From: Quercus robur
Lineage: Eukaryota; Streptophyta; Magnoliopsida; Fagales; Fagaceae
Length of the DNA: 64,000 nt
Assembly (NCBI RefSeq): GCF_932294415.1
Contig: NC_065536.1
Span: 45,791,854-45,855,853, forward strand
Reading direction: 5' to 3'
Of this stretch, positions 32,051 through 43,798 are shown one piece after another. Below the pieces are notes generated by a model. It was not told where the DNA came from. It searched no databases and saw only the letters and a program-made list of their open reading frames with translations. A program made the position numbers and the translations under genes. Position 1 is the stretch's first letter; the number at the start of each line of letters is the position of its first letter.

Positions 32051-32162
32051 TTTTCTTAGGAAATTGATAAGGTTACCCTTCGCACACAGCCAAGGGAGAG
32101 AGTACTCGTACTAGTACGAGAGGGAGAGCTCCACAAGAAGGAGAGTCTATTCCTAAACCAGA

Positions 32163-32174
32163 TATGGCCAAACT
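32163..32174. repeat. LINE target-site duplication, right copy
   Basis: TATGGCCAAACT, matching 26,124-26,135, directly outside the LINE 5' end. Confidence 0.88.
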
Positions 32175-32666
32175 GAGTAGGCGTTTGCTAAATTTGTGTT
32201 AGTTGTTATAAAGTTAAAAGACATTTAAGATTAAATTTGTCTTTTTAAAAATATTAGTAGAATTTTATTAAATAATATTAATGCGTACAATGGGAACAAG
32301 AAATAACAGACACCAATTGTTTTGACCAAACAAATGCCTCTATCTTTGGCAAGACTTGTAACTTGTAAGCGTTTGAACAAACATGAATTCAAGAAAGGAA
32401 ATTTAAACCAAATTTGTGCTTTTAATGGGTTAAAGCCTAGAAAGGAAATTTAACATTTTTTTCAGCTAATCACCCAAAAAGTAAATAAAAGAAAAAAAAT
32501 TTCTTTAGTACTTAAAACTTTAAAATTGTTGTCAAGCTGGTCATTTTGTTAAGGGGCCAACAAAAAATGGACTCACTGAACGACCGCAATGCCTCCGACC
32601 AAACTTGACATCCATATACAAATTTTATATATAAGATATAAATATGAAATATAGAAATATACAGAG
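32175..32666. other. AT-rich intergenic DNA
   Basis: The continuation of the pre-insertion site of the LINE. No gene, RNA or clear repeat recognised. Confidence 0.6.
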
Positions 32667-33028
32667 TTGGGTTCAAGTTACACCTGGTGTAACTCTAAAC
32701 AATATTACACCACCCAATAACTTGTTATAAAATTCCTATTTTGAAAATCTCAGAACTGAATTACATGTTCTATATGTTCTTAACAATAATGCCAATTTTT
32801 ATGTTAATCGGATATTATTTATCATTTGATGCATAAACTTATCTTCTATGTATTACTTTAACCTACAAAAACTTGAATTAAAAAAATTGATTGATGACAT
32901 GACTATTATCTTCAATCACCTTAAAATTTTGCAAGTAGGGAGAATATATGAAGATAATATTATCTAACGATAGATTTGTTAAAATTTTCATCCAATTAAA
33001 AAATATTGAGTGGTTACCGCTTTTCTGT

Positions 33029-33062
<34 letters not shown>

Positions 33063-35023
33063 AGGGGCCTTTTTTGTGTATGGTGTATTGGGCTGGGCTG
33101 CTTCCTGCGGTGATGGGCCCGAATGTTTCTGAGTAAGGGAGTTGGGGCCGATCCAATTGTAACTCAACTTGGACCGGTTTGTGCACAAACTTATGCCTTG
33201 TCTGCTAGGAGTAAACTTACGACAAGCAGCACTGTTGCAGACGAATTACGGCAGGCAAACATAATAATAATAACCAAAAATAGAGTATCTGATTATTTAA
33301 ATAAATGGTTATGTCATCCCTACTTGTAAAGCACGATTACAGTCATGATGATGTCAATCACAGAAAAAGTAAAGAAAATAATACGAACTAATTAAATGGG
33401 CATAAATCAAGTTTTTAGTTTAGTCTGCCGGAACAAAGTCAAAGAGGGGAGAACGCCTCTTCTCAATACAAATAATCTCCCAGGAAAAAAAAAGATCCTG
33501 CCGTGGGGATTAATGACTTTGAGGGAGTCGGACCTGAATGGTTATTGCCTAAAAAGGAGTCCTTGTTTACGTTTTGGAAGAGAGCAAGATTTGAAGGGGG
33601 AGAGAGGGAAACCGATCTACTGGTGCATGCGCACTGTATTACCTCTCATTCTTCCTTAATTTTCTCTCTTTTCTTTCTCTGTTTTCTTTCTTATATTTTT
33701 TTCTCTTCTTTTTACTCTGTTTTTCTTCCTACTCCGTAAGTGCTTTGTTTTTTTATCCCCTTTTCAGGGCACGACAAGGGCCCTTTTATAGTGCCTGCCG
33801 TGACCAATGTTTTACCGTTTTGCCCCTTAACCGCCTTTGTCTGGTCTGGGCGTACTTGTTGATCACCAGGTCTGTGCGACATTCACCCTTGCCAAACAGA
33901 GGCAAGTTTGTTTCGTTCCTCTGTATACCGTAACACTTCTTCCTGCCACGGTATAAATGCTTTCTCTCTCTACTCTCAAGGCATGCACCCAACGGTTCCC
34001 CCTTAAACTTGCCTCTTTTGGGTGGTCTATCATCCCAGTAGGACATACCTCCCAAAAGGGCTTGGGTAGGAGCCGCAAAATAGATCTTTTCCCCTCTCCC
34101 CACCACCAAACCATACCCCCTTTACCTCTTACCTCTGGCTCATGGCCCCACCACGTCCTATATTGGCTGGGTACAGGCTGGTGGTGCCTAGGCCTTGCGC
34201 GTGCTTTCCTTTCAGATATGTCCAAGAGTTTGCCTGTTGCTCATGTGTCTGCCGTGATCTGGAGGCTCTCCGTCCGTGCTTTCTGACATTTTATGTGGGC
34301 TTTTCTTTGGTTTCTCGCTTCATTCAAGAGTTGTGCTTTGTCTGATGATGGGCCTTACATTTCTTTGGTCTACTCTTGATTTTCTTTATTTCTTACAACG
34401 TTGGACTGTTATTCTTGCCGTAATAACTTAATCCTGCTGGACCTCTTTTGGGCCAGCCGTTTATCCATTTTCTCAGTGGCCTGTCATGAGCACTGTTTTG
34501 CTCTTACTTATGGGCTCCTATGTCCCTTTTGGCTTTCCTTTGGGCATTCACGGCCCGATTGCTTTCTTTGGGCTTCCTCGGCCCGTTTGCTAATTCCACA
34601 CTCCCATGGGTTTTTTACTAACTTCATTGGGCTTCCCCGGCCCAATAACCTTATTCTTATCTTTGGGGTTCATGGGCCTGTCATAAACCCCTTACTCTCT
34701 TAGTTTGCATTGCCTTGGGCCTGCGGTGACCCTTTCTCACTTTTCTACCTTATACACTGCCCATGGGATGCTATTTCTTTCTTTCCTGACTTCTTTGAGC
34801 CCGCTTGCCTCTTCAAGACCCATTTATTTATTTGTTGGGTCTGTGATCCATTATTCCTGCCGCTTGGGCCTAATGGGTTTTTTGTTATCTATTTTGTCAA
34901 TTCTTTGTAGCCCTCATTATTGGGCTTTTTTGTCTGCTTGAGCTTCTACAAATAGCCCTCAACATATATATATTGAATTGTGTAATATTACTTAGAGTTA
35001 CACTAAGTGCTACTTGAACCTAA
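32667..35023. mobile_element. MITE with long TIRs, split by a solo LTR
   Basis: Left end TTGGGTTCAAGTTACACCTG pairs with the reverse complement of the right end (TTAGGTTCAAGTAGCACTTA...), and similarity continues through GTGTAACTCTAA...AATATTACAC. Removing the inserted 1,905-bp LTR and its duplication leaves a roughly 450-bp AT-rich non-coding element. Within the left TIR, AGTTACACCTGGTGTAACT is itself an inverted repeat. Family not assigned. Confidence 0.7.
33060..34964 (+). mobile_element. Solo LTR of an LTR retrotransposon (1.9 kb)
   Basis: Begins TGTAGGGGCC and ends GCCCTCAACA (TG...CA), flanked on both sides by TATAT (33,055-33,059 and 34,965-34,969), a 5-bp duplication in TA-rich DNA. 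No PBS, PPT or coding region is present, so unequal recombination between two LTRs probably removed the rest. It is GC- and pyrimidine-rich with repeated GGGCTT..GGCCC phrases. CCTTTTATAGTG near 33,781-33,792 could be its TATA region, which would make plus the sense strand; that orientation is tentative. Confidence 0.75.
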
Positions 35024-35048
35024 TCCAAATATATAATATATTAATATC

Positions 35049-35057
35049 CAATATATA
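35049..35057. repeat. 9-bp target-site duplication of Mutator-like element, left copy
   Basis: CAATATATA, repeated at 35,693-35,701. Nine bases is typical of Mutator insertions. Confidence 0.85.
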
Positions 35058-35692
35058 GGCCAAAATGGCCCATTAGCATTAATTTTTGAAATATTTAGCA
35101 ACAGAGCACTGTTTCGGAAATAATTAGGAAAATACCACTTTTCCTGGTACTCGAGCTTGGTGAGCTCGAGTACCATGTTTTTTTAATCCACTGTCGCCCC
35201 ATATTCAAGGAGCTCTATAGTGCCGTTTTTAAGCCCTATAGTGACGTTTTCGGGCCCTATAGCGGCGTTTTTAAGCCCCCATACCAGGTTAAGGGGCCCT
35301 ATAGTGACGTTTTCGGGCCCTATAGCGGCGTTTTCCTGCAAAATTTTTTTTATAAGTCCCCATAACAGGTTAAGGGGCCCTATAGTGGCGTTTTTATGCC
35401 CTATAGTGACGTTTTTGGGCCCTATAGCGGCGTTTTCCTGCAATATTTTTTTATAAGTCCCCATAACAGGTTCAAGGGGTCCTATAGTGGCGTTTTTAAG
35501 CCCTATAGTGACGTTTTCAGGCCCTATAGCGGCGTTTTTTTTTTTTTTGAGAAGATGTTTGACCAATGAAAAGATGGTACTCGAGCTCACCATGCTCAAG
35601 TACCAGAAAAAGTGGTATTTCCCTAATTATTTCTGAAACAGTACTCTGTTGCTAAATATTTCAAAAATTAATGCTAATGGGCCATTTTGGCC
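35058..35692. mobile_element. Non-autonomous Mutator-like element with long TIRs and internal tandem array
   Basis: A 635-bp element starting GGCCAAAATGGCCC and ending GGGCCATTTTGGCC. The terminal inverted repeats extend about 120 bp with few mismatches (shared phrases ATTTAGCAACAGAG and GAGCTCGAGTACCA). Long TIRs plus a 9-bp duplication fit MULE biology. The centre is not transposase but a tandem array, described separately. Confidence 0.85.
35183..35599 (-). repeat. Tandem array of CCCTATAGTGACGTTTT-type units, open on the minus strand
   Basis: Eleven units with the core CTATAG(T/C)G(A/G)CG(T)n, 20-25 bases apart, are organised into larger repeats of about 100 bp divided by CCCATAACAGGTTAAGGGG. 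The minus strand stays open for 138 codons and would encode a periodic peptide of NAAIGPENVTIGLK-like units. It lies inside the Mutator-like element. Openness may simply reflect a stop-free repeat unit; no protein function is claimed. Confidence 0.75.
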
Positions 35693-35701
35693 CAATATAT
35701 A

Positions 35702-38640
35702 TTTATAGTACATTGGGCGGGCCCAAATTAGCCCAAAACCAATAAAGAAAAGCCCAACCCGACATTGATTTAACTGACCCAACCATATCGTTAAAACCAC
35801 ATCAAACCAACTTGATCATCGACCCTGTTAAGTGCAATGCAGTGAGGGAGATTTTAGAAAGTAGAAACCGCACTGTACTGCAACTGTGTGCACCCCCTAA
35901 TTATGTCCATAACCATTTGAAATTTGCCACTCTTGACATATATGATATGATATCTTTTTACTAGATTAAACGGTAATTTTATAAACAATAATGGGCAAAA
36001 TGACCAATAGAATAGATTTTTTTTTTTTTTTTTGAGAAGGAATATAATAGAAAATTTAAGCTACGTACTTATTAACATTTTCGATATTTAGTTAGCTACA
36101 AGCTAATTTTTTGCCGAAGATATCATATTGTTAATAACACCATAATTTTACTTCTACTCCTACAACTATATTTAAATTTTTTTATTAAAAAAATTTAAGA
36201 AAAATTCCGTTTAAGGACTCAATTATTAATTTTTTTATTTAATTATTCGTACCACTTAGATATCCTATTGAAGAACACAGGGTTAATTTGTTTAGCTCAG
36301 TACATGTCTAGCACTACCTAATGTTTCCTGATCAGATTCAACCCAACCTATCCTAGTGCTTAAGAATGGTTCTCCCAGAGTAGTCATTATGAGGATACCA
36401 CATGAGAGGCTAGTACTTTTAGTCACATTGTTTTAATCAGCACTAATATTATTAGTTATCATCCTCAATCATGATCACCACCATCTTTTAAATCACGTGA
36501 CTGTGTTTTTGCCTTTTTAATAATAATTGAAACTTAACATTTCTGCACTCTTGGTTCTTGATCCTCAAAACTGAGTTATATATATAATTATATATATATA
36601 TATGCTTCATCGGTTTTCCAACTTTGGCAAATAGTACATTTAGATACCAGAAATTTCTGGAACCTGAAGAAGACATTTCAGTCTAAACTTGTTGTAGCTC
36701 TTCCTGCCTTGTTAAAAGACATTTTGAATAAACATCACATATTTTCCGGATTAAGCGGGAAATTTGAGATTAAATTAAAAGCAACTTCTTTGGTTCATAT
36801 AGAGAAAAAAGCAAAGACAAAATGCTTTACTTTAGTTCATCTAGGTGTCCCTGTCTGTCGGCTCTTTGGTTTACTCTTTTCTTTTTCTTCGTATTTTCAT
36901 TCTCTCTTTTTTCCTATTCTTGATTAATTTATTGTAAGTTGTAGTTTTGCACATCTATGCTTTTGAGTCTACATCTTTTGGACTAAACCAAATAAAAGAG
37001 TCTTAAATCTTTAGGGTCTTGGTTGTCAGTTTATGCGTCGCACGTGTTTTTTGGACTTGTGTTTGTGCTTGACATACATTAAAAAAAATTCCAAATGATA
37101 TGAGAATTCATTATCTCATACTAAAAAAGTAGCTGTTTTGCAACTCAATGTGTTTCCTGGACAGAAAGCTTGGTCGATCTCTTGCATTGCTGGGGTTAGG
37201 GAAGGATGTTTGATGCTAAAAGTTCATAATAATAAAGTGTGTGAATGTGCAATTCTTTCTTTATTAAATGAGGCTCTTGGCAAAGGGTATATGATTGAAT
37301 CCAAAATTATTTGCATTGCTGATAGTACTTTGGACCACTAGGCTGATAAAAGCATCATAGTTTGAAACGTTTGCCTGTTTGTATTTTCAACTTTCATCAA
37401 TGCACTATGCATCTTGCTCTCTGGAACCCTCTGGCTCTACAGTACCATAGATTCCCATCCCATGTATGATGTATCATTTCATGTTGTACATTGTGGTTAC
37501 TTCAAATATTTTTTTTATAAATCTCTGAAATTATAAGCTGTATTTGTAATTTTTTCATAAATCGAGTTGTATAAAAATCCAATCCAGTTTGATTAAACTC
37601 AGTCTCATCAACAACCACATGCCTGTGTTGTGCCTACTTTTTAGTACATTACTACGAAATGAAAAATTATCCCCAATTTTTTACCCCTTAAGTCAAGTAA
37701 AAATAGTGATCGTTCTTGCAACAAATTAGTTGAAACTATGCAAAAGATGCAAACTTACATAAATGAATCCCATTTTAAGGCCTGACTGGGACTTCATTTT
37801 TATTGTTGAAGATATTAGATATTTTCTTTGTAATTTTATAGTAGTATTTTTTTTTTTTCTCCTTTGCCCCGGGGCACGTAATTGCCTTGCGCATAATTTA
37901 GCTTATTGTGCTTCTTTTTGTATGTTTTAGGGATTCCAAGTCGTCAGTTGTATCCTTCTCTGAGCTTTTGTTGAAGCTGATGAGCCAGTTCCCCCAATTC
38001 CTCCATTTGCTAATTGCTAGTAGTCTTCAATAAAACTTACTATTACTTACCAAGAAAAAAATTAATGTGGAGTTCAATCATACATGCCTTTAGGGAGGCA
38101 TGGTTACAATTAGTTAGCAAATTTTCTTTTATTTTCTAAACCTCCTTTTTTGATGTACTTTTTTGAGTTTTGTCATTGAATTTAGACAAGACAAGCATGT
38201 ATTGTAAGACAGCTTCTACTCATTTGTAATTGCTACTTAGTTTCAATGAAATCCCTTATTTACGAAGGATCCCACTTTAGAAATAACGACACATTTCTTC
38301 CCAAAAGGTAAAGGCTTCACGTAGGAATTTTGTTGAAAGAACACAGAAAAGAAAAGAAAATGCAATGCAAAACAGTCAAAAAGTAAACCACATAGGCCAT
38401 AGTCGTCATCATAAAGTTCATTCCCTCGTTTCTTTCTTTTTCTACTTTTCAACTCCACAAAGCCGCCCACCCCCCCCCCCCCCCTCTGTTCCTGATCATC
38501 TATACAAGAATATAACTCCATTCTTAAATCTTTCTTTTATCTTTTCCTCAAAAAAAAATTGTTATCGGTGTGAAAAGCATATATACGGCAGCTAATTTTG
38601 ACCCTTTGCATTGCATTTATTTTAAAACACACGTTTAGGG
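35702..38640. other. Intergenic DNA without recognised genes
   Basis: Mostly AT-rich, with a (TA)n run at 36,578-36,602 and a C16 tract at 38,468-38,483. A 67-codon open stretch at 37,138-37,341 has unremarkable composition and no recognised motif. GC content rises slightly at 37,130-37,460 and 37,920-38,010, which might mark relics of a transcribed sequence, but nothing identifiable was seen. Confidence 0.5.
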
Positions 38641-38960
38641 AAGCTAATTTTATGAGCTCTGTGGGAGGACTTCCGTCTCGGCCCCCAATTAGGTATTGTC
38701 CTATTTGGAAATGGCATTGAGGCTTAGTTCTCAAGGATTTGTTCAATCCCACATCGGGGAGAGACGCCTCCCACTCATGCCTTATAAGCTTTTGGCCTAA
38801 GGATGAGTGTACCACTACTACACATGCGAAGTAGAGCAAGTCTCAAAAACTACCATATGCCTGTATGTAGTGCACTCGGGTGGCATCGGCCTCAAAGGTC
38901 TAGTCCCAGGGAAGGTCTAGTCCATCTCCTTTATCCCTAATCTTCACTCTTTGATTAGAG
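38641..38960. repeat. Possible LTR-type repeat fragment
   Basis: Contains TTCAATCCCACATCGGGGAG and, 40 bases on, CTTATAAGC. A CCCACATCGG motif followed by a TATAAG box is frequent in plant LTR promoters. No termini or duplication found. Followed by a G tract at 38,993-39,006. Confidence 0.25.
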
Positions 38961-39301
38961 ATGGTCTTAGTTCCTGGAATTGTAGTTACTTGGGGGGGGG
39001 GGGGGGTTCTAATTTTTGGTATCAAAATTACTCCAAATAATCTAAGTGAGTAATAGCATAGAGATATTTGCTCATTTCCGAAACATATTTAGGGGATATT
39101 GCTCAATTCCAAAGATTAAGAGGGACTTGTGAACTACCCCAAACATAGATAAGGAAAATCTTTTTTTTCCCTTAGTTATTTTATCTATGTTTTCTTCTTT
39201 CTCAGTGATAGTTTTTATTCTTTTTTCTTAAAAAAAAAAAAAAAATTGTCAGGTGAAGGGCATTTGAACTCTGAATGTTGAAACATTGTTGAGCTATTAA
39301 A

Positions 39302-40040
39302 GTATTCGCATCAGCTCGTGCAATTTTCTTTTGTCTATTTTAGCATAAATATCTATTTTTTCTATTTTTCATACTTACTTTTCAAAACACCATATATTAA
39401 ATTATCTATTCTACACTATATTCATTCAAATATAAAATTTTCTTCATTTTCTAAATTGTTTTTCTTTCTTCACACACAACAACCACTATCTACTCTCTTC
39501 CTTTATTAAAAAGATATGTAAAGAAAGAATAAAAAATTAAATACAAAATAAATAGTGCCCGTTTAGACTTACATTGTTATTGTTACTATGTATTTTTATA
39601 CAACTTTGCATGAACTGATGTGAGTGAATTTTAGATTTGGTTGGCTAAAATGTGGTAATTTTTCTAATATTCAAGTACTGATGTGAAAGCCTACTTTTTC
39701 TATTTTACAAAACTACTTTTAAAAAACACTTACTTTGGATTATCTATTTTATACTACATTTTATTAAAATATTATTTATTTATCTATTTTTATTACTCTC
39801 TCAAATCATCTATATCTCTCTTGTTGTGTATATGAATAAAGAAATATTAAAAAAATGGAATTACATGTGAATAGTAATGGTGTATATTTACATGGTTATT
39901 ATGGCAACAATGTAAATTTACACACTTTTAAATTAATTAATGTGGGTAATTTTTAGAGTTTTATTTATTTATTTTTAGAGTTAAATGTGCAAAATTAAGA
40001 CCTTATGCAATTTTACACAAGAGTGCTCTTAGTAATGTAA
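39302..40040. mobile_element. Two degenerate related MITE-like elements
   Basis: The first block (about 39,302-39,640) has ends TTCGCATCAGCTCGTGCAA and the complement of CTCACATCAGTTCATGCAA, an imperfect inverted repeat. The second block (about 39,660-40,040) repeats inner phrases such as TTTTTCTATTTTACAAAACTAC...TATCTATTTTATACTACAT. Both are AT-rich and non-coding. Confidence 0.45.
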
Positions 40041-40960
40041 AACAGGAACCAGATCAGTATGGCCCCTTCACTTTTGCGGTGGCTCAATGATCAGGGTTGG
40101 ATCCCAGAAACTTCATCAAATAAAAGAAGTAGTGATAAAAAGAAAAGAAAATAAAATAATTGAAGCATTCATATGATATGGAACTAAAATATATGCGCAT
40201 CTAAATTTTATGCTTTGGACGGTAAAAGTGATGTGGGGTATGTGGCTGAAGTGAGACATTTGTAATTTTATGTCCATGGTACCATATGGAATCATAGAGA
40301 TGCTATCTAAATCTAACTCCCTTCCCGAGTCACAAAATATTTCTTTTAACTTTACATTAACAATCGAATCCTGCCTTTTCAAACCCTAATTGGTGCTCAA
40401 CAATTTTCAGCCGCGAAACTTAATTTGTACGAAAAGTCAGAAGTTTCACTGATTTTTCTTTTTTAGATTTCTCTAGTAATTCGAAAAATTAAAGAATGGG
40501 TGCCTATCATTCTGTTGCCTCAAATTAGTGATTGCTGATTACTTTTCCATTCAAATTTAACATGATTGTATGTACGAGCCAATTGATTTCGTCTCATACA
40601 CAATTATCATTTGTTTGAAGAACCTTATATAAGTAATACTAGTAGTAGTTTTTTTTAAGGGTTTGAAGAGGTAATATGTTATTATTAATTTTCACATTAA
40701 TCCACTACTAGCATTTAGGATTAAAATTTTCTCTTTCATTGAAAGTATTGAATTTCTCAAAAAAAAAAAAAAAAAAAATCACTAACATTAATTTATTATT
40801 TTCCATAGACAATCATATCCTTGATTTAACTTGTAATTTTCGCTTTATATTAAGGTCATATTCATTTTTATGAATACTTTTTTAAATTTAAATTTTATCT
40901 CCTTGTTTTGGTTGTTAAGAAAAATATAATTTTAATTGAAAAAGTTTTTTAATAATGTTA
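40041..40960. other. AT-rich intergenic DNA
   Basis: No gene or RNA recognised. An A-rich tract lies at 40,759-40,778. Short open stretches have no coding character. Confidence 0.5.
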
Positions 40961-40964
40961 GGTT

Positions 40965-41165
40965 TTTTTTTTGGTTTTCCATGGGGTGTTCGAGTCAGCT
41001 TATGCGCATCTTGACTAATCCTCGCTCGCAATAGGAGTCTGCCGCTGGTCACAGGATGTTGCAACTATTGAGACTCAAACTGGAGAACAAATCTAATCGA
41101 ACTCTAGAGTCTTACCCAGTGGTGGACAAGCCACTGGGCCACACTTGGTGGTTTTTTATTATGTT
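40965..41165. repeat. Possible SINE-like or dispersed repeat
   Basis: A locally GC-richer 200-bp island (GTGTTCGAGTCAGCTTATGC, CATCTTGACTAATCC, GAGACTCAAACTGGAG) in AT-rich surroundings. The phrase style resembles widely dispersed plant repeats. No Pol III A/B boxes could be assigned with confidence. Confidence 0.3.
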
Positions 41166-43798
41166 AGGTTATTACTTTAAGAGATTGGATTTAATAGATT
41201 TTTTTTCTTGTCTATTTATTTGTAAAAAAACTCATTTTTTTAGTTAGTAACAATATACTACTAAGCTTGAACCTTGTCACCCTTAAACTTCTAAACACTT
41301 TTTACATAAAAAGATACCAATTGAGTTACAAGATTTTTGACATTTGTTAAAAAAACACATAAAAGTGATAAATAATACCCTTCATATCTATAATTTATAA
41401 TTTATAATCTATATAAAAACCAAAAACGTTTAACTTTTGGTTGATTTCGTGATAAAAGAGAAAAAAAAATTTATTGAAGTTTCCCATGCATTGTAAATAT
41501 TGCTAATAAACCCCAATTCCTATAAAAAAAAAAAAAAAACCCCAATTAATTGTATTTATAAACCTAGACATACTTTGAGAAGAATTAATAATTCATTTAA
41601 AATAAACCAAATGCAAGTATTTCACATCTCCAGAAATCTGCACATACTTACAATCACAGATATCTTAAGTTTCAAACATGACCATTTTATTTTTTATAAA
41701 TACAATAAAATTTTAGTTTTTGACATCTATTTTATTATAATAACATATATTTAGACGTTGCCATAAAAAAAAATTGTAAATTTCATACGTGAAATTTTAA
41801 AATGATTCAAAGGTTAAAAAGTAAAAAAGAAATAAATTGTAATAAAAGAAATAAATTTTTGTGGTCTATGGGCCACCTGAAGAAGTACGTGGGACAAGCA
41901 TCTAGCAGAACTCAGTTTTGCAGGTCCATTATGGAAGTTTCTTTATATTTTAATTAATTTTAATTTATGGGTATTAATATTTAATTTTCATTTTAGATAA
42001 GATTCGTTGGCATTCTTTTTTTCTTTCTAAAAATTAATAGTATAGGAGTAATTATAAAATTTTATTTTATTTTTTTAGTTTTTAATCCGACTGAGCGAGT
42101 GTCCTCATCGTCTCATGTCTGGGAAAAAATTGGAGGGAAATTTCAGAATGGGTCCCACTCCAGGAGTGCCTAGTAAGCGTGACAGAAGCATTTCTCAGAT
42201 TAATTCACTTCATCCACGCGCTTTCAAATGCGCGTGACACAAAAACCCACTCTCTCAGGTCTCAGCTAAGCTTCTTACTATTTCAGTTCACGCGCCAGAG
42301 GGCGCGGTGGTGAAGATTGGTCTTCCCTTGTTTCTCATCACCCTCCAAAAGGTAACCACTGCCAGAGAGACTCGATGAGCCTGTCTCTTTGATACCCGTT
42401 TCAAGCAACCTGAACGACACCGTTCCGAGTGGATTTCTTTTTACTAAGTAGTCAAATATTTATTTATTTATTTATTCTATCTTTTCTCTCAAAAAAATGT
42501 TTTTATTTATTTGCGAGAAAAGTTAATGGGTGTTAACATGGATTTAAGAGATATTTTTGAAAGGTTTTTTTATAGGAAAAGAAAAAATAATTGATTTTAT
42601 TTTACAATTTTATATATTTTCTATGAAAATAATATTAAAATATTTATAAAATGACTCGTTACAAATGTCGACATCCATTAACATTACTCTTTCTTTATTT
42701 ATACAAGGAAGTGTTATGTGGCATAATAGTCCATTTCTTATGCATGAGACATCAAAAAAATTCAATAGATTATGATAGACTTAACTTGTGAGTTGAGACT
42801 TTCAAGTAAGTTTATAACAATTACTTCAAGTTTATTGAGCTCATTAAATCTTAAAAAAAGACTATTTTTAAGCAGTATTGATCAATCTGATTACATACAG
42901 CCTATAATTTCACAACTTACTAACTTAAGTAATTGTGAGTAATCATAAAAAATGGTGATCCATATAATCAGTAATGGATAGATTATGTCTATCACTTACC
43001 CTTCGCATCAGTTAACAAATTATGAAATTAGATTTGAGCTTAGATTTTATACACGTCTCTATAATTATTCTTACTCATAATAATTAGAAAAAGAAGGCTA
43101 AAAAAGTTTAAAAAAAAAAACAAAAAAGAAAATAAAAAAAGAAAAAGAAGTGGGGGTGAAGAAGATACAGAAAAAGGCGCTCTGTGTTTTCACTTTTATC
43201 TATGTCCGTGCCTGTCTCTCTCTCTCTCTCTCTCTCTCTCATACACTCGCACAAACACATGGTTTCGACATTTTCAGGTTTTAATGGAAATTTCCTAATC
43301 TATTCAATTCCCAAGACTTTTTTTCACTCATAAACACTTCCTCTAATGTGTTATGTTCCGCTAATCCAAACAAACCTCACGTTTTCTTGGCTTGCTCTTC
43401 CTAGGGTTTCTTATTTTGCTCATTCATTCCTTTTTTGCCTACTCTTCTTCTAGGGTTTTGGAAACCTAAATATATTAAACTTTAAAAAGAAAAAAAATTT
43501 TTTTTGGACCTCCCAATACTGTTTTTTTTTTTTTTCCTTACTGCAAGTGGTGTGGAATTCATGAAAATCGAGTTTACATAGATTTGGGAGCTGATTTTCA
43601 AGTGCTGGAGCTGATTTTTTTTTCTTTAAATATTTGTTCCTTTGGGAGTGAAATGCGAGATCTCGTTCGGATTTCACGGTTCGTATTGATTGTTATGAGA
43701 TTTGATTAAACTTCAGCTTTTGCGAAGATCGAGCTGCTTCGAGTATGTTTAATTAATAATTTCTGAAAATAAGAGCAAGAATCGCGGTCTCAGAAAAA
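41166..43798 (+). promoter_or_regulatory. Upstream region and probable 5' UTR of the AGD3-like gene
   Basis: AT-rich to about 42,080, then a GC-richer, unique-looking segment (42,085-42,430) with CGCG boxes (CCACGCGC...GCGCGTGA at 42,214-42,237; TTCACGCGCC at 42,287-42,296). CCAAAAGGTAACCA near 42,345-42,358 could be a donor of a 5' UTR intron. A (TC)n tract (43,217-43,240) and CTAGGGTTT motifs (43,403-43,410 and 43,452-43,459) before the ATG are common in plant 5' UTRs. The transcription start is not determined. Confidence 0.4.

Larger units (their letters stand above)
26136..32162 (-). mobile_element. L1-type LINE, near full length, minus orientation
   Basis: A 6.0 kb non-LTR retrotransposon flanked by a 12-bp duplication, with a poly(A) tail (poly(T) at 26,136-26,151 on the plus strand). 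Minus-strand order is 5' UTR, ORF1 (nucleic-acid-binding), then ORF2 with endonuclease, reverse transcriptase, zf-RVT and RNase H. A C-terminal RNase H is common in plant L1 elements. Stops, frameshifts and a 388-bp internal duplication make it inactive. Confidence 0.92.

Noticed and set aside
35212..35540. CRISPR-like array
   Set aside because: The short spacing and repeated spacers make it a nested tandem repeat inside a transposon.
37138..37341. Small protein-coding gene of 67 codons
   Set aside because: No recognised motif, no good start context, and similar-length open stretches are frequent in the surrounding DNA.
38641..38960. Cassandra-type TRIM with 5S rRNA
   Set aside because: The CCCACATCGG/TATAAG style fits an LTR, but none of the conserved 5S internal control sequence is present.
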